A DNA stretch of 64,000 nucleotides, taken from positions 186,001 to 250,000 of the forward strand of contig NZ_AP014809.1 of the NCBI RefSeq assembly GCF_002355515.1, read 5' to 3'. The notes beneath the pieces were generated by a model. It did not search any database. It worked only from the letters and a program-made list of their open reading frames with translations, and was not told the DNA's origin. This stretch comes from Methylorubrum populi. GTDB lineage: Bacteria; Pseudomonadota; Alphaproteobacteria; Rhizobiales; Beijerinckiaceae. The translations under genes were made by a program, and so were the position numbers. This document shows positions 25,261 to 35,251 of this stretch, piece by piece. Positions within the stretch are counted from its first letter, which is position 1, and each line of letters opens with the position of its first letter.

Positions 25261-26685
25261 ATGTTGGCCGACTACCTCCCCAGTGCCCTCGATCTGGCTC
25301 GAAGCCAATTCGCCTTCACAGTCGTTTGGCACTTCCTGTTCCCGGCTTTCACCATCGGTCTGGCCAGCTTTCTTGCAGTGCTGGAAGTGTTCTGGCTCAG
25401 CACGGGCCGGGCGGTCTATCTCGATGCCTACCGTTACTGGCTCAAGATCTTCGCCGTTGCCTTCGCCATGGGCGTCGTCTCCGGCCTCGTCATGAGCTAC
25501 CAGTTCGGCACCAACTGGTCGGTCTTCTCCGACAAGACCGCCCCGGTTCTGGGCCCCCTTCTCGGATACGAGGTTCTGACGGCCTTCTTCTTGGAGGCGG
25601 GTTTTCTCGGGGTCATGCTGTTCGGCCTGGAGCGCGTCGGCCCGCGCCTCCACTTCCTCGCGACCTGCCTCGTGGCGGTGGGCACGCTGATCTCGGCCTT
25701 CTGGATCCTGTCGGCCAATTCGTGGATGCAGACGCCGACGGGCTACGTGCTCGACGCCAACGGCCATTTCGCGCCCCAGGATTGGTGGGCCGTGGTGTTC
25801 AACCCATCCTTCCCCTTCCGCTTTGCCCACACCGTCACCGCCGCCTACCTGACCACCGCGATGATCGTCGGCGCGGTGGGGGCGTGGCATCTCCTGCGCG
25901 ACCGGTCGAACCCGCGCGCGCGCCTGATGTTCTCGATGGCGATGTGGATGGCGGCGATCGTCGCCCCCGTACAACTCGTCCTCGGCGACCTGCACGGCAC
26001 CAATACCTACCACCATCAGCCGGCCAAGGTCGCGGCGATGGAGGGCCATTTCGACAGCGAGCGGCGGGCGCCCTCGATCCTGTTCGGCTGGCCGGACGCG
26101 CAGGCCGAGACGACCCGTTGGGCGATCGGCATTCCGGGGCTCGCGAGTCTGTATCTCGCCCATGACCTGAACGCCGAGGTGCGCGGGCTGAAGGCGATGC
26201 CGCGCGACACCTGGCCGACCAACCTGCCTCTGGTGTTCTGGGCCTTCCGGGTCATGGTCGGGATCGGCTTCCTGATGATCGGGCTGGGCATGACCTCGCT
26301 CTATCTGCGCTGGAAAGGACGGCTCTACACCTCGCGCTGGCTGCATCGCGGCGCGGTCGCGATGGGGCCCTCCGGGCTCATCGCCGTCACGGCGGGCTGG
26401 ATCGTCACGGAATCCGGCCGTCAGCCCTTCACGGTGTACGGGCTGCTGCGCACCGCCGACAGCGTCTCACCGATCGCCGCCCCCGCCGTCGCGGCCTCGC
26501 TCGCCGCCTTCGCGGTGGTCTACTTCGTCGTGTTCGGGGCCGGCATCTGGTTCCTTCTGCACCTCTTCAATCAGCCGCCGCGACCGCACGAGGCGGGTCT
26601 GCCCACCGGCCAGCCGGTGCGCACCGCCGGCATCACGCCGGCCCCGGCGCTCGCGGCCGGCGCCAACGCTCAGCCGGCCGAGTGA
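25261..26685 (+). CDS. cioA: Cytochrome bd-type (cyanide-insensitive) ubiquinol oxidase subunit I
   Basis: 474 residues from ATG 25261 (an in-frame GTG at 25252 adds three residues). Subunit I of bd oxidase holds haems b558, b595 and d and oxidises quinol while reducing O2 without pumping protons. Visible features are His24 in FTVVWHFLFPAFTIG, the FRFAHTVTAAYLT helix with a second His, and the conserved GRQPFTVYGLLRTADSVSP near residue 390. The quinol loop is short, as in the CIO-type branch. About nine membrane helices can be counted. It is followed by subunit II. The enzyme gives respiration at low O2 or with cyanide or sulfide present, which could matter beside the sulfur operon at 33-43 kb. 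Confidence 0.95.
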   Translation: MLADYLPSALDLARSQFAFTVVWHFLFPAFTIGLASFLAVLEVFWLSTGRAVYLDAYRYWLKIFAVAFAMGVVSGLVMSYQFGTNWSVFSDKTAPVLGPLLGYEVLTAFFLEAGFLGVMLFGLERVGPRLHFLATCLVAVGTLISAFWILSANSWMQTPTGYVLDANGHFAPQDWWAVVFNPSFPFRFAHTVTAAYLTTAMIVGAVGAWHLLRDRSNPRARLMFSMAMWMAAIVAPVQLVLGDLHGTNTYHHQPAKVAAMEGHFDSERRAPSILFGWPDAQAETTRWAIGIPGLASLYLAHDLNAEVRGLKAMPRDTWPTNLPLVFWAFRVMVGIGFLMIGLGMTSLYLRWKGRLYTSRWLHRGAVAMGPSGLIAVTAGWIVTESGRQPFTVYGLLRTADSVSPIAAPAVAASLAAFAVVYFVVFGAGIWFLLHLFNQPPRPHEAGLPTGQPVRTAGITPAPALAAGANAQPAE

Positions 26686-26699
26686 AGGAGGCGATGTCC

Positions 26700-27710
26700 A
26701 TGTCTCTCGACCTGACCTTGATCTGGGCCGTCCTGATCGCCACCGCCGTGTTCCTCTACGTCGCGATGGACGGGTTCGATCTCGGCATCGGCATCCTGTT
26801 CCCGGCCGTGACCGACAAGGCCGACCGCGACGTGATGGTGAACTCCGTTGCGCCCGTGTGGGATGGCAACGAAACCTGGCTGATCCTCGGCGGCGGCGGG
26901 CTCTTCGCGGTCTTCCCGCTGGCCTACGTGACGATCCTGCCGGCGCTCTACATGCCGTTGATCCTGATGCTGCTCGCCCTCGTCTTCCGCGGCGTCGCCT
27001 TCGAGATGCGCTTCCGCATGGCGACCGCGCGGGGCCAGCTGTGGTGGGATCGGGCTTTCTCCTGGGGCAGCTACGTCGCGGCCTTCTGCCAGGGCATCGC
27101 GCTCGGCGCCCTCGTGCAGGGCATCCGCGTCGACGGCCGGGCCTATGCGGGCGGCTGGTGGGACTGGCTCACCCCTTTCTCCGTTCTGACCGGCGTGGCG
27201 CTGGTCGTGGGCTACGGGCTTCTGGGAGCATGCTGGCTCATCTGGAAGACCGGGGGCGAGTTGCAGATCCGCGCTTACCGCCTCGCCCGTCCGCTCGGCT
27301 TCGCGACCCTATTTTTGATCGCGATCATCTCGGCCATCATGCTCGTCCTCAGCGTCCCCTTCCGGGAGCGCTGGCTCTCCTTCCCCGGCATCCTCATCGG
27401 GGCGCCGGTGCCCGTGCTCGTCGGACTTCTCGCGCTGCGCTTCCAGCGCGCGCTGGAGCGGCGGGAGGAGATCATGCCCTTCCTCTGCGCGCTCGGCTTC
27501 TTCCTACTCTCCTATATCGGGCTCGGAATCAGCCTTTGGCCGACGATCGTGCCTCCGGACATCACGATCTGGGCGGCGGCCACGCATCCGAGCAGCCAGG
27601 CCTTTCTTCTGGCCGGTGCCGCGGTCCTCGTGCCTATGGTGCTCGGCTACACGGCCTACGTCTACTGGCTGTTCCGCGGGAAGGTCACGCCGGAATCCGG
27701 GTATCATTGA
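26700..27710 (+). CDS. cioB: Cytochrome bd-type ubiquinol oxidase subunit II
   Basis: 336 residues from ATG 26700. The Shine-Dalgarno AAGGAGG at 26685-26691 overlaps the end of cioA and is correctly spaced for this ATG but too close for the ATG at 26694. The protein starts with the subunit II signature LTLIWAVLIATAVFLYVAMD then GFDLGIG, followed by WDGNETWLILGG. It has about eight membrane helices (for example LGFATLFLIAIISAIMLVLS). Subunit II stabilises the haem-bearing subunit. It ends one base into the start codon of the small gene downstream, so translation is probably coupled. Confidence 0.95.
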   Translation: MSLDLTLIWAVLIATAVFLYVAMDGFDLGIGILFPAVTDKADRDVMVNSVAPVWDGNETWLILGGGGLFAVFPLAYVTILPALYMPLILMLLALVFRGVAFEMRFRMATARGQLWWDRAFSWGSYVAAFCQGIALGALVQGIRVDGRAYAGGWWDWLTPFSVLTGVALVVGYGLLGACWLIWKTGGELQIRAYRLARPLGFATLFLIAIISAIMLVLSVPFRERWLSFPGILIGAPVPVLVGLLALRFQRALERREEIMPFLCALGFFLLSYIGLGISLWPTIVPPDITIWAAATHPSSQAFLLAGAAVLVPMVLGYTAYVYWLFRGKVTPESGYH

Positions 27711-27841
27711 TGGGTGTCCGGCGAGCACGGATGATCGGCCAGTTCAGCCGGGTCGGCTGGTTCGTTCTCCTCTGGGCGATGAGTGTCGCGACCCTGACAG
27801 CCATCGCCCTCCCGCTCCGTTGGCTGCTGAAGTCGACGTGA
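27710..27841 (+). CDS. DUF2474 family single-helix protein (CydX-like accessory)
   Basis: A 43-residue frame whose ATG (27710) overlaps the cioB stop as TGATG. The second half, WFVLLWAMSVATLTAIALPL, is one membrane helix followed by RWLLKST. Small DUF2474 proteins are encoded after cioB in many CIO operons and are considered analogues of CydX, the short subunit that stabilises bd oxidase. The tight coupling and the W..LLWA.SV pattern support the call. Confidence 0.75.
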   Translation: MGVRRARMIGQFSRVGWFVLLWAMSVATLTAIALPLRWLLKST

Positions 27842-27931
27842 TCGGCAGCTGGATTTTGACAGTTTCAGGCGAAGACAAGCAGGGTTTTTATTGATTGCCA
27901 TCAAGAAAAAGGCTGAGCTTTATCGACTATA

Positions 27932-28650
27932 ATCTCCGACTTCGTCCCGATCGCCTTCATCCCGGGCGTGTCGGGAACGCTGTTTCGCCAGTTCGCCGTG
28001 ACGATCAGCGCCGCGATGGTGATCTCGGCGATCAACGCGCTGACCCTATCGCCCGCGCTCTGCGGGGTATTCCTGCGTCCGACGGGCGCGCGGCGCGGCA
28101 TCATGGGCCGGGTGCTCGGGGGGATCGACTGGGTGCGGGACCGCTATGCCGCAGGCGTCCGCCGCCTCGTCCGCGTCTCCGCGCTCTCGCTCATGCTGGT
28201 TCTGCTGTTCGCGGGCGGCATCTTCGGTCTCTCGCGGGTCACGCCGGTCGGCTTCCTCCCGGAGGAGGATCAGGGCGCCTTCTTCGTCTCGATCCAACTG
28301 CCCGACGGCGCCTCGGTGGCCCGCACGAGCGCGGTCGCGACCGAGGTCGAGGGGCTCCTGAAGGACATGCCCGGGATCAACCAAGTGCTGTCGATCGTCG
28401 GTTTCTCGCTGTTGGACGGGGCGGCGGAGCCGAACGCCGCCTTCCTGGTGGCGCAGCTCAAACCGTTCGCCGACCGCCGGAGCGCGGCGGAATCCGCACA
28501 AGCCCTGATCGCGCGCGCCGATGCGGATGCCGCCCAAATCGGCCAGGCGACGGTGCGGCCCTTCAACCTTCCGCCCATCGTCGGGCTCTCGACGAGCGGC
28601 GGCTTCGAATACGTGCTTGAGGCGCGCGAGGGCCAGGACCCGGCTGCAGT
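27932..28650 (+). pseudogene. Internal fragment of an RND (AcrB/HAE1) multidrug efflux permease
   Basis: The frame reads ISDFVPIAFIPGVSGTLFRQ FAVTISAAMVISAINALTLS-type sequence, then FLPEEDQGAFFVSIQLPDGA and PFNLPPIVGLSTSGGFEYVL. These are consecutive parts of an RND pump, roughly AcrB residues 390-640. Both ends are missing: no start or N-terminal half precedes it, and homology stops after about 28650, where the frame runs on into unrelated sequence. About 240 of over 1000 codons remain, so it cannot be functional. Confidence 0.88.
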
Positions 28651-28810
28651 GGATGGCGTCTCACCCATCTTCTGTCAGGGGGATTCGCTTCGCCCGCCGG
28701 GGCGCTCCCGCGCGGCTTCGTGCCCTGATGACGGGGTAGTCTATCTCGGAAAATCGGCCGAACGGCTTTGCGGAACGCTACGGAGTGACCGGTCCCGGTA
28801 GAGGCGGGCG
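28651..28810. other. Gap after the RND fragment
   Basis: 160 bases between the pump fragment and the 3' end of the phytochrome operon on the minus strand. No gene and no terminator with a T-run is seen. Confidence 0.3.
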
Positions 28811-30505
28811 TTACCGGCTCGACACGAGCTTCAGGCCCGGCGCGCGCTGTGCAGGAAGGGCCGCGGCAACCTTGCGTTCCAGTTCGCCGTCGAGGAAGGG
28901 CTTCTGGACGATCCGATCCTCGCCGATGCCGCCGCGGGTCAGCGCGGTCTGATCGGCATATCCGGTCACGAAGATCACGGGGACGGTCGGCCATCTCCGC
29001 CGAATCTCGGCGGCGACATCGACGCCGTTCATGCCGGGCATCGCGAAATCCACCACGACAAGGTCGAAGCAGGGATCCTGCTCGAGGACATGGATAGCGG
29101 CCAGCCCCGAACTCGCTTCCCGAGTGACGTAGCCAGCCTCGGTCAGCTTGGTGAGCGTAATCTCCCGGACGGCGCCGTCGTCGTCGACGACGAGGAGCAA
29201 CGGTTTGTCGCCCGGATTGCGGACCGTCGCACAATCGATCTCCGTCAGCTCGGCGGCCTCGACACCCTCGCCGGCGGCGACGCGCGGAAGGTACACGCGA
29301 ACCGTGGTGCCCTCCCCTGCTTTCGTCTCGATCCGTACTCCGCCTCCCGACTGCTTGGCGAAGCCGTAAACCTGGGCGAGGCCCAAGCCGGAGCCTTTTC
29401 CGACTTCCTTCGTCGTGAAGAACGGCTCGAAGACGCGCTGAAGCACGTCCGGCGGAATGCCGGACCCCGTATCGCTGACGGCCACCATGGCGTACTCGCC
29501 CGGAGGCGGCTCCTCGGGGCGCGTCGGGGCGCCGCCGAGACGAACATTGGCAGTCTCGATGGTCAGGCAGCCGCCGACGGCCATGGCGTCGCGGGCGTTG
29601 ATGGCCAGATTGAGGATGATCAATTCGATCTGCGTGGCGTCGACCAGTGCGGGCCACAGGTCCGGCTGCAGCGTCATCTCGATGCGCACCGCACCGCCGA
29701 TGGAGCTCTGGAGTAGGTCGCGCATGGACGCGGCGGTCTCGTTCAGCCGAACGGGAACCGGATCGAGGCGCTGCCGCCGGGAAAAGGCCAGCAATTGGGC
29801 GGTCAGACGGGCTCCCCGCTCGGCCGCGCCGCGCATCATCTCAAGCCGGTGCCGCGAGCGGTCGTCGGAGACCGCCCGCCCCAGGAACTCGATGTTGCCG
29901 GCGATGACGGTGAGAAGATTGTTGAAGTCATGGGCGACGCCGCTGGTCAGTTGCCCGACGGCCTCCAGGCGCTGAGCCTGCCGCAGGGCCTCCTCCACGC
30001 GCTCGCGCTCGACGATCTGTCGCCGCAGCGCGGCATTCGCCTCGGCGAGTTCCCGCGTGCGTTCGGCGACCCGCGTCTCCAGCGTCTCGTTGAGCGCGTG
30101 AAGGGCCTGCTCGGCGGCGCGTCGCTCGGAATGGGCCCGTGCCTCCGCCAGGGCGCGGACGATCACCGTCGGCAATCTGTCGAGACGCTGCTTGGTGACG
30201 TAGTCCGTCGCACCATTCTTCAGGGCCTCGACCGCGATGTCCTCGCCGAGGGTCCCGGAAACGAACACGAACGGGGTTTCGGGGCAGTGCTGGCGGGCGA
30301 TGGCCAGCGCGTTGAGGCCGTCGAAGGTCGGAAGGACGTAATCGGCGAGGATCAGGTCATGACGCCGCTCGACCGCCGCGGCCGTGAAGGCCTCGCGGGT
30401 CATGGTGCGGTCCAGGCGGTAGGTCAGACCCGCGCCGTCGAGAACGAAGGTGAGAAGCTCCGAGTCCAGGTCGCTGTCTTCGAGCAGCAGGATCTGCAGG
30501 GGCAC
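28811..30505 (-). CDS. Hybrid protein: receiver - histidine kinase - receiver
   Basis: 564 residues, cytoplasmic. Receiver 1 (residues 4-120) has Asp55 in LILADYVLPTFDG. A coiled coil (about 125-175, ERTRELAEANAALRR) leads to HisKA with His192 in SGVAHDFNNLL. HATPase_c (LAINARDAMAVGG, DTGSGIP, GKGSGLGLAQVYG) follows, then receiver 2 with Asp486 in LVVVDFAMPGMNG. This arrangement lets the protein accept phosphate from another kinase at receiver 1 and tune its own kinase. It is the third gene of the phytochrome operon, 26 bases after the single-domain receiver, so it probably acts downstream of red-light sensing. No DNA-binding output domain. Confidence 0.92.
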   Translation of the reverse strand: MPLQILLLEDSDLDSELLTFVLDGAGLTYRLDRTMTREAFTAAAVERRHDLILADYVLPTFDGLNALAIARQHCPETPFVFVSGTLGEDIAVEALKNGATDYVTKQRLDRLPTVIVRALAEARAHSERRAAEQALHALNETLETRVAERTRELAEANAALRRQIVERERVEEALRQAQRLEAVGQLTSGVAHDFNNLLTVIAGNIEFLGRAVSDDRSRHRLEMMRGAAERGARLTAQLLAFSRRQRLDPVPVRLNETAASMRDLLQSSIGGAVRIEMTLQPDLWPALVDATQIELIILNLAINARDAMAVGGCLTIETANVRLGGAPTRPEEPPPGEYAMVAVSDTGSGIPPDVLQRVFEPFFTTKEVGKGSGLGLAQVYGFAKQSGGGVRIETKAGEGTTVRVYLPRVAAGEGVEAAELTEIDCATVRNPGDKPLLLVVDDDGAVREITLTKLTEAGYVTREASSGLAAIHVLEQDPCFDLVVVDFAMPGMNGVDVAAEIRRRWPTVPVIFVTGYADQTALTRGGIGEDRIVQKPFLDGELERKVAAALPAQRAPGLKLVSSR

Positions 30506-30531
30506 CTCCGCCCCGCGTGCCGCACCGTCCT

Positions 30532-30993
30532 TCAGGTGTTCGATGGCCAGCCTCCCCGATGCGGTGGCGGTTCATTCAGGACGGCCCAGAATACGCCGAG
30601 GTCCTGGATGGCGTCGAAAAATTCCTTGAAGCCGACCGGCTTCACCACGAATGCGTTGACGCCGAGTTCGTAGGATCGGACGAGATCGCTCTCCTCCCGT
30701 GAGGAGGTCAGCATGACGACGGGGATCGCCCGGGTCCGTGGATCGCCCTTCACTGCGCCGAGCACCTCCAGACCATCGACCTTGGGCAATTTGAGATCGA
30801 GCAGCACCACGGCCGGGTCCTGCACGTCCGGTCGGTCGTAGATGCCGCGCCGGTGCAGGTAGTCCAAGGCCTCGGCGCCGTCGCGGCAGATCACGATCTC
30901 GTTGGCGAGCTGACTCTGTTCCAGCGCGGCGAGAGTGAGTTCGATGTCGTTCGGGTTGTCCTCGACGAGCAGGATCGGCTTCAGGTCGGCCAT
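30532..30993 (-). CDS. Single-domain response regulator (Rcp1-like)
   Basis: 153 residues from ATG 30993, which lies one base past the stop of the phytochrome gene. It is a lone receiver: acidic pocket ED at 11-12, phospho-acceptor Asp66 in VVLLDLKLPKVDG, Thr/Ser in VVMLTSSREE, Lys in VVKPVGF. The sequence (ILLVEDNPNDIELTLAALEQ) is of the Rcp1 group, the usual partner of bacteriophytochromes and cyanobacterial Cph1. The short C-terminal tail (about 20 residues) is typical. It should shuttle phosphate from the phytochrome to the REC-HK-REC protein. Confidence 0.93.
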   Translation of the reverse strand: MADLKPILLVEDNPNDIELTLAALEQSQLANEIVICRDGAEALDYLHRRGIYDRPDVQDPAVVLLDLKLPKVDGLEVLGAVKGDPRTRAIPVVMLTSSREESDLVRSYELGVNAFVVKPVGFKEFFDAIQDLGVFWAVLNEPPPHRGGWPSNT

Positions 30994-30994
30994 G

Positions 30995-33277
30995 TCAGCG
31001 CGCCCCCTCGCGCAAGGGCAGCGTGAAGTGGAAGGTCGCGCCCCGGCCGAGACTGCCTTCGGCCCAGGTTCGTCCGCCGTGCCGCTCGACGATGCGGCGA
31101 ACATTGGCGAGCCCGATGCCGGTGCCCTCGAAATCCTCGACGCGGTGCAAGCGCTGGAAGACACCGAACAGCTTGCCGACATAAGCCATGTCGAACCCGA
31201 CGCCGTTGTCGCGCACGTAGAACACCGCCTCGCCGTCGCGATCGTCGTCGCGGCCGATCTCGATCAGCGCCTCGGGCCTGTCGCGGGTATACTTCACGGC
31301 GTTCGAGAGCAGGTTTTCGATGACGAGGCGCAGCATCACCGGGTCGGCATAGACGCGGCCGAGGGAGCCGACCTGCCAGCGGATGGCGCGGCCCGGCGGC
31401 ACGTCACGCAAGATCCTGCGGCGAACTTCCTCGACGAGCTGGTTCATGTCGCCGGAGACGCGATTGAGCGAGTTCCGCCCCATCTGCGAGAAGTTGAGGA
31501 GGTTGTCGACGAGTTTCCCGGCCGACAGCGCCGCGTCCGCGATGGTGTCGACGTAGCGACGCCCCGTTTCGCTGAGGTTCGCGCCCTCGCGCGTGCGCAG
31601 CAGCTCCGAGTAGCCCACGATGTGGCGGAACGGAGCCCGAAGGTCGTGGCTGACCGAGTAGGAGAAAGCCTCCAGCTCCTTGTTCGAGCGCTGCAGCTCC
31701 TCGCTCAGGGCCGCGAGCTCCTCGGCTCGACGCAGCACGATGCCGAGCACGGCCGATCGCAGGTCCTTGGCGGCGTCGATCTCGGGACCGGCCCAGGGCA
31801 GCGAGCGCCCCTGTACGGTCTCCTTCCAGGTGTCGAAGGACTTGCGCGGATGCAGCCGGTCCGGTCCGCCGTCGGGATCCGTGGTGGCCGGCTTGCTCGG
31901 ATTGCCGCCCCAGCTCACGGTCTGCACCACTTCCGGCCTGAACCAAAGGACGTAGCTGGCGTATTTCTGTGAGATCGAGATGGCGAGCAGGCCGCTTGCA
32001 CGATCAGCGAATTCTCGGGCCGGAGGGTAGTCTTCGCCGAGGCTGTCGGTGACGAAGACGCCCTCATGGATCGGCCGGCTCGACACCCATTCGTGAATCC
32101 TGCGAACGTCGCTGGCAGCTGGCGTCTCACCGAGCAGGCGGCAACTCTCGGCGGTCACCACGGCGGCGCCCGCAGCGTCGACGAGCGCCAGCACGTCCTC
32201 GGGATGGTTGAGGAGGCCGTCGATGAACTGCTCCTCCTCGGCCATGTAGGCGAGAAGGCGCGCCTGGATCGTGCCGAGCCGGATGCGCTGCTCGGCCAGA
32301 GCGCCCCGCTCCCTCGCGGCGAGTTGCAGAGCGAAGATGCGTGTGAGGAAGTCGCAGGCGTTGCGGGCCTGGAGCGGCACACGGTGCGGTGCCTTGTTGT
32401 GACAGGAGATCAGGCCCCAGAGCGCGCCGTCCACCAGGATCGATACGGACATCGACGCCATGGTGCCCATGTTGCGCATGTACTCGACATGGACCGGTGA
32501 GACCGAGCGCAGGACCGCTTGGCTGAGATCGAGGGCGGCTCCGGTCGACGGCCTATGCGATGGGATGATCGGCACGGGCTGGTAGCCGGCATCGGGAATG
32601 ATGCGCAGGCGGTTGCGCCGATAGAGCTCTCGCGCCTGGGCAGGGATGTCGGAGGCGGGAAAGCGAAGGTCGAGATAGGACGGCAGCACGCCGTTGCCGT
32701 CCTCGGCCACGACCGTACCGTGCCAATCGCGGTCGAAGCGGTAGACCAGGGCGCGATCGAAGCCGGTAATGTGCCGGATATCCGACGCGAGCAGGGCGCA
32801 GAGATCGGCCACGGATCCCGCTGCGTGGAGGCCTTCCACGAACGCGTTCAGGCGCGGATAGAGCGCGTCGAGGCTCTGGGTGGAGGCGGCCTCGCTCGCG
32901 ACCGCCTCGAACTCGAGAACGATGAGGTCACCGACCCGGTGCACGGCGAGATCGTAGGAAACGGCCTCCTCCGAACCCTCCATCGCCAGGGTGGTCAAGT
33001 AGGCGGCGCCCTCTGTCGCTTGGCCCTCCGACAGGTAGGGCGCCAGGGCCGCAGCGGCCTGCGGGAACGCCGTAAGGAGGGACGTCCCACGAATGCCGGC
33101 CGCCGGGCAGCCGGGGAGATCCGGGACGTTCGCACTCGCCTGAACGATCCGCAGGTCCGGCTCCTCCAGAACGAGCAGGAAGCCGTGCGGCTGGAGCGTG
33201 CCGAGCAGATGGATGGGTTCTCTGTCGCACGCAGTCAGGTCTGCTGCTCCAGGCGACCGCGCGCCGGAACCGAACAT
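30995..33277 (-). CDS. bphP: Bacteriophytochrome histidine kinase
   Basis: 760 residues with the order PAS2 (about 15-120), GAF (135-300), PHY (320-500), HisKA and HATPase_c. The biliverdin-attachment Cys is Cys17 in LTACDREPIHLLG followed by TLQPHGF. The GAF has the chromophore motif FPASDIPAQARELY and a DRDWHG segment. The PHY tongue carries PRKSFDTWKETV and PW. His544 in YSVSHDLRAP is the phospho-acceptor. The ATP lid has DNGVGFD and GTGIGL. It senses red/far-red light and phosphorylates the Rcp1-like receiver encoded immediately downstream. No haem oxygenase (bphO) gene is in the window. Confidence 0.96.
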   Translation of the reverse strand: MFGSGARSPGAADLTACDREPIHLLGTLQPHGFLLVLEEPDLRIVQASANVPDLPGCPAAGIRGTSLLTAFPQAAAALAPYLSEGQATEGAAYLTTLAMEGSEEAVSYDLAVHRVGDLIVLEFEAVASEAASTQSLDALYPRLNAFVEGLHAAGSVADLCALLASDIRHITGFDRALVYRFDRDWHGTVVAEDGNGVLPSYLDLRFPASDIPAQARELYRRNRLRIIPDAGYQPVPIIPSHRPSTGAALDLSQAVLRSVSPVHVEYMRNMGTMASMSVSILVDGALWGLISCHNKAPHRVPLQARNACDFLTRIFALQLAARERGALAEQRIRLGTIQARLLAYMAEEEQFIDGLLNHPEDVLALVDAAGAAVVTAESCRLLGETPAASDVRRIHEWVSSRPIHEGVFVTDSLGEDYPPAREFADRASGLLAISISQKYASYVLWFRPEVVQTVSWGGNPSKPATTDPDGGPDRLHPRKSFDTWKETVQGRSLPWAGPEIDAAKDLRSAVLGIVLRRAEELAALSEELQRSNKELEAFSYSVSHDLRAPFRHIVGYSELLRTREGANLSETGRRYVDTIADAALSAGKLVDNLLNFSQMGRNSLNRVSGDMNQLVEEVRRRILRDVPPGRAIRWQVGSLGRVYADPVMLRLVIENLLSNAVKYTRDRPEALIEIGRDDDRDGEAVFYVRDNGVGFDMAYVGKLFGVFQRLHRVEDFEGTGIGLANVRRIVERHGGRTWAEGSLGRGATFHFTLPLREGAR

Positions 33278-33419
33278 TTATCCTCCCGCCTCGACGGAGT
33301 GGGGCGGGACCTTACAGCGGCAACGCTGCGAGCGCGACCCGCCAGCCCGCTCGATCCCCCGCGGAGGCGCGCGTCACCGGGCCGCCCTCCGGGTGGCGAG
33401 CCGGCAGGGGTAGTGGGAA
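33278..33419. promoter_or_regulatory. Promoter region of the phytochrome operon
   Basis: 142 bases between the phytochrome start and the stop of the ABC ATPase gene, both on the minus strand. The phytochrome promoter must lie here or further upstream. I see no distinctive motif and no strong terminator for the ABC operon. Confidence 0.35.
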
Positions 33420-34397
<978 letters not shown>

Positions 34398-34408
34398 CGC
34401 GCCGGACC

Positions 34409-35248
34409 TCATTCGGGGAAGGTGACGAGGCGCTGCGCGCGCGCCAGAAGCTGGTCGAGGACCATGCCGACGAGGCCGATCACCAGGATCGACGTGATCA
34501 CGTTGGTGATCGAGAGGTTGTTCCACTCGTTCCAGACGAAGTAGCCGATGCCGGTGCCGCCGACCAACATCTCGGCGGCGACGATGACGAGCCACGCGAT
34601 GCCGATCGAGATGCGCATGCCCGTGAGGATCGTCGGCGCGGCGGCCGGCAGGATCACCGTGAAGGCGCGGCGGACCGGGCCCACCTCCAGGGTGCGGGCG
34701 ACGTTGAGCCATTCCCTGCGCGTGCCGGCGACGCCGAAGACCGTGTTGATCAGCATCGGCCAGACCGAGCAGATGAAGATCACGAAGATCGCCGACAGGC
34801 TCGAATCCTTGATCGTGTAGAGAGCAAGCGGCATCCAGGCGAGCGGCGAGACCGGTTTCAGGATCTGGATGTACGGATCGAGCGCCCGACTCATCAGCGG
34901 CGACATGCCGATGAGGAAGCCGACCGGGATTGCCACCAGCACCGCGAGGCCGTAGCCCAGCGCCACGCGGCCGATCGAGTAGGCGAGCTGGACGCCGATA
35001 CCCTTGTCGTTGGGTCCGCGGTCGTAGAACGGGTCCTTGAGGTGCTTCCAGATCGTGGCTCCCACATCGAGGGGGCCGGGCATGGCCGACTTCCCGGTCG
35101 TGGCGGTCTGCCCCATCAGGGCGGCGTATTCCGGGTCCATGGCCTCGGTCCGGGCCGAGCCGCTCACGGCGATCTGCCAGCCGAGCAGGATGAGCGCCAG
35201 CAGCGCCAGGGAGAGGATGCCGGCGCGAAGCGAGAGGGTGCGTTGCAT
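34409..35248 (-). CDS. ABC transporter permease (NrtB/SsuC type)
   Basis: 279 residues, about six membrane helices. The first is ILSLALLALILLGWQIAVSG. The BPD_transp_1 domain has the EAA-like loop EWLNVARTLEVGPVRRAFTV ILPAAAPTILTGMRI, where the ATPase docks, and the family end segment GMVLDQLLARAQRLV. This permease type serves nitrate, cyanate, taurine, sulfonates or bicarbonate. It sits three bases after the binding-protein gene and 11 bases before the ATPase gene, in one operon. Confidence 0.93.
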   Translation of the reverse strand: MQRTLSLRAGILSLALLALILLGWQIAVSGSARTEAMDPEYAALMGQTATTGKSAMPGPLDVGATIWKHLKDPFYDRGPNDKGIGVQLAYSIGRVALGYGLAVLVAIPVGFLIGMSPLMSRALDPYIQILKPVSPLAWMPLALYTIKDSSLSAIFVIFICSVWPMLINTVFGVAGTRREWLNVARTLEVGPVRRAFTVILPAAAPTILTGMRISIGIAWLVIVAAEMLVGGTGIGYFVWNEWNNLSITNVITSILVIGLVGMVLDQLLARAQRLVTFPE

Positions 35249-35251
35249 GGC

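Noticed and set aside
34398..34712. N-terminal extension of the ABC ATPase
   Set aside because: Overlaps the permease gene out of frame; the family start near MSKLLPF at 34397 is better.
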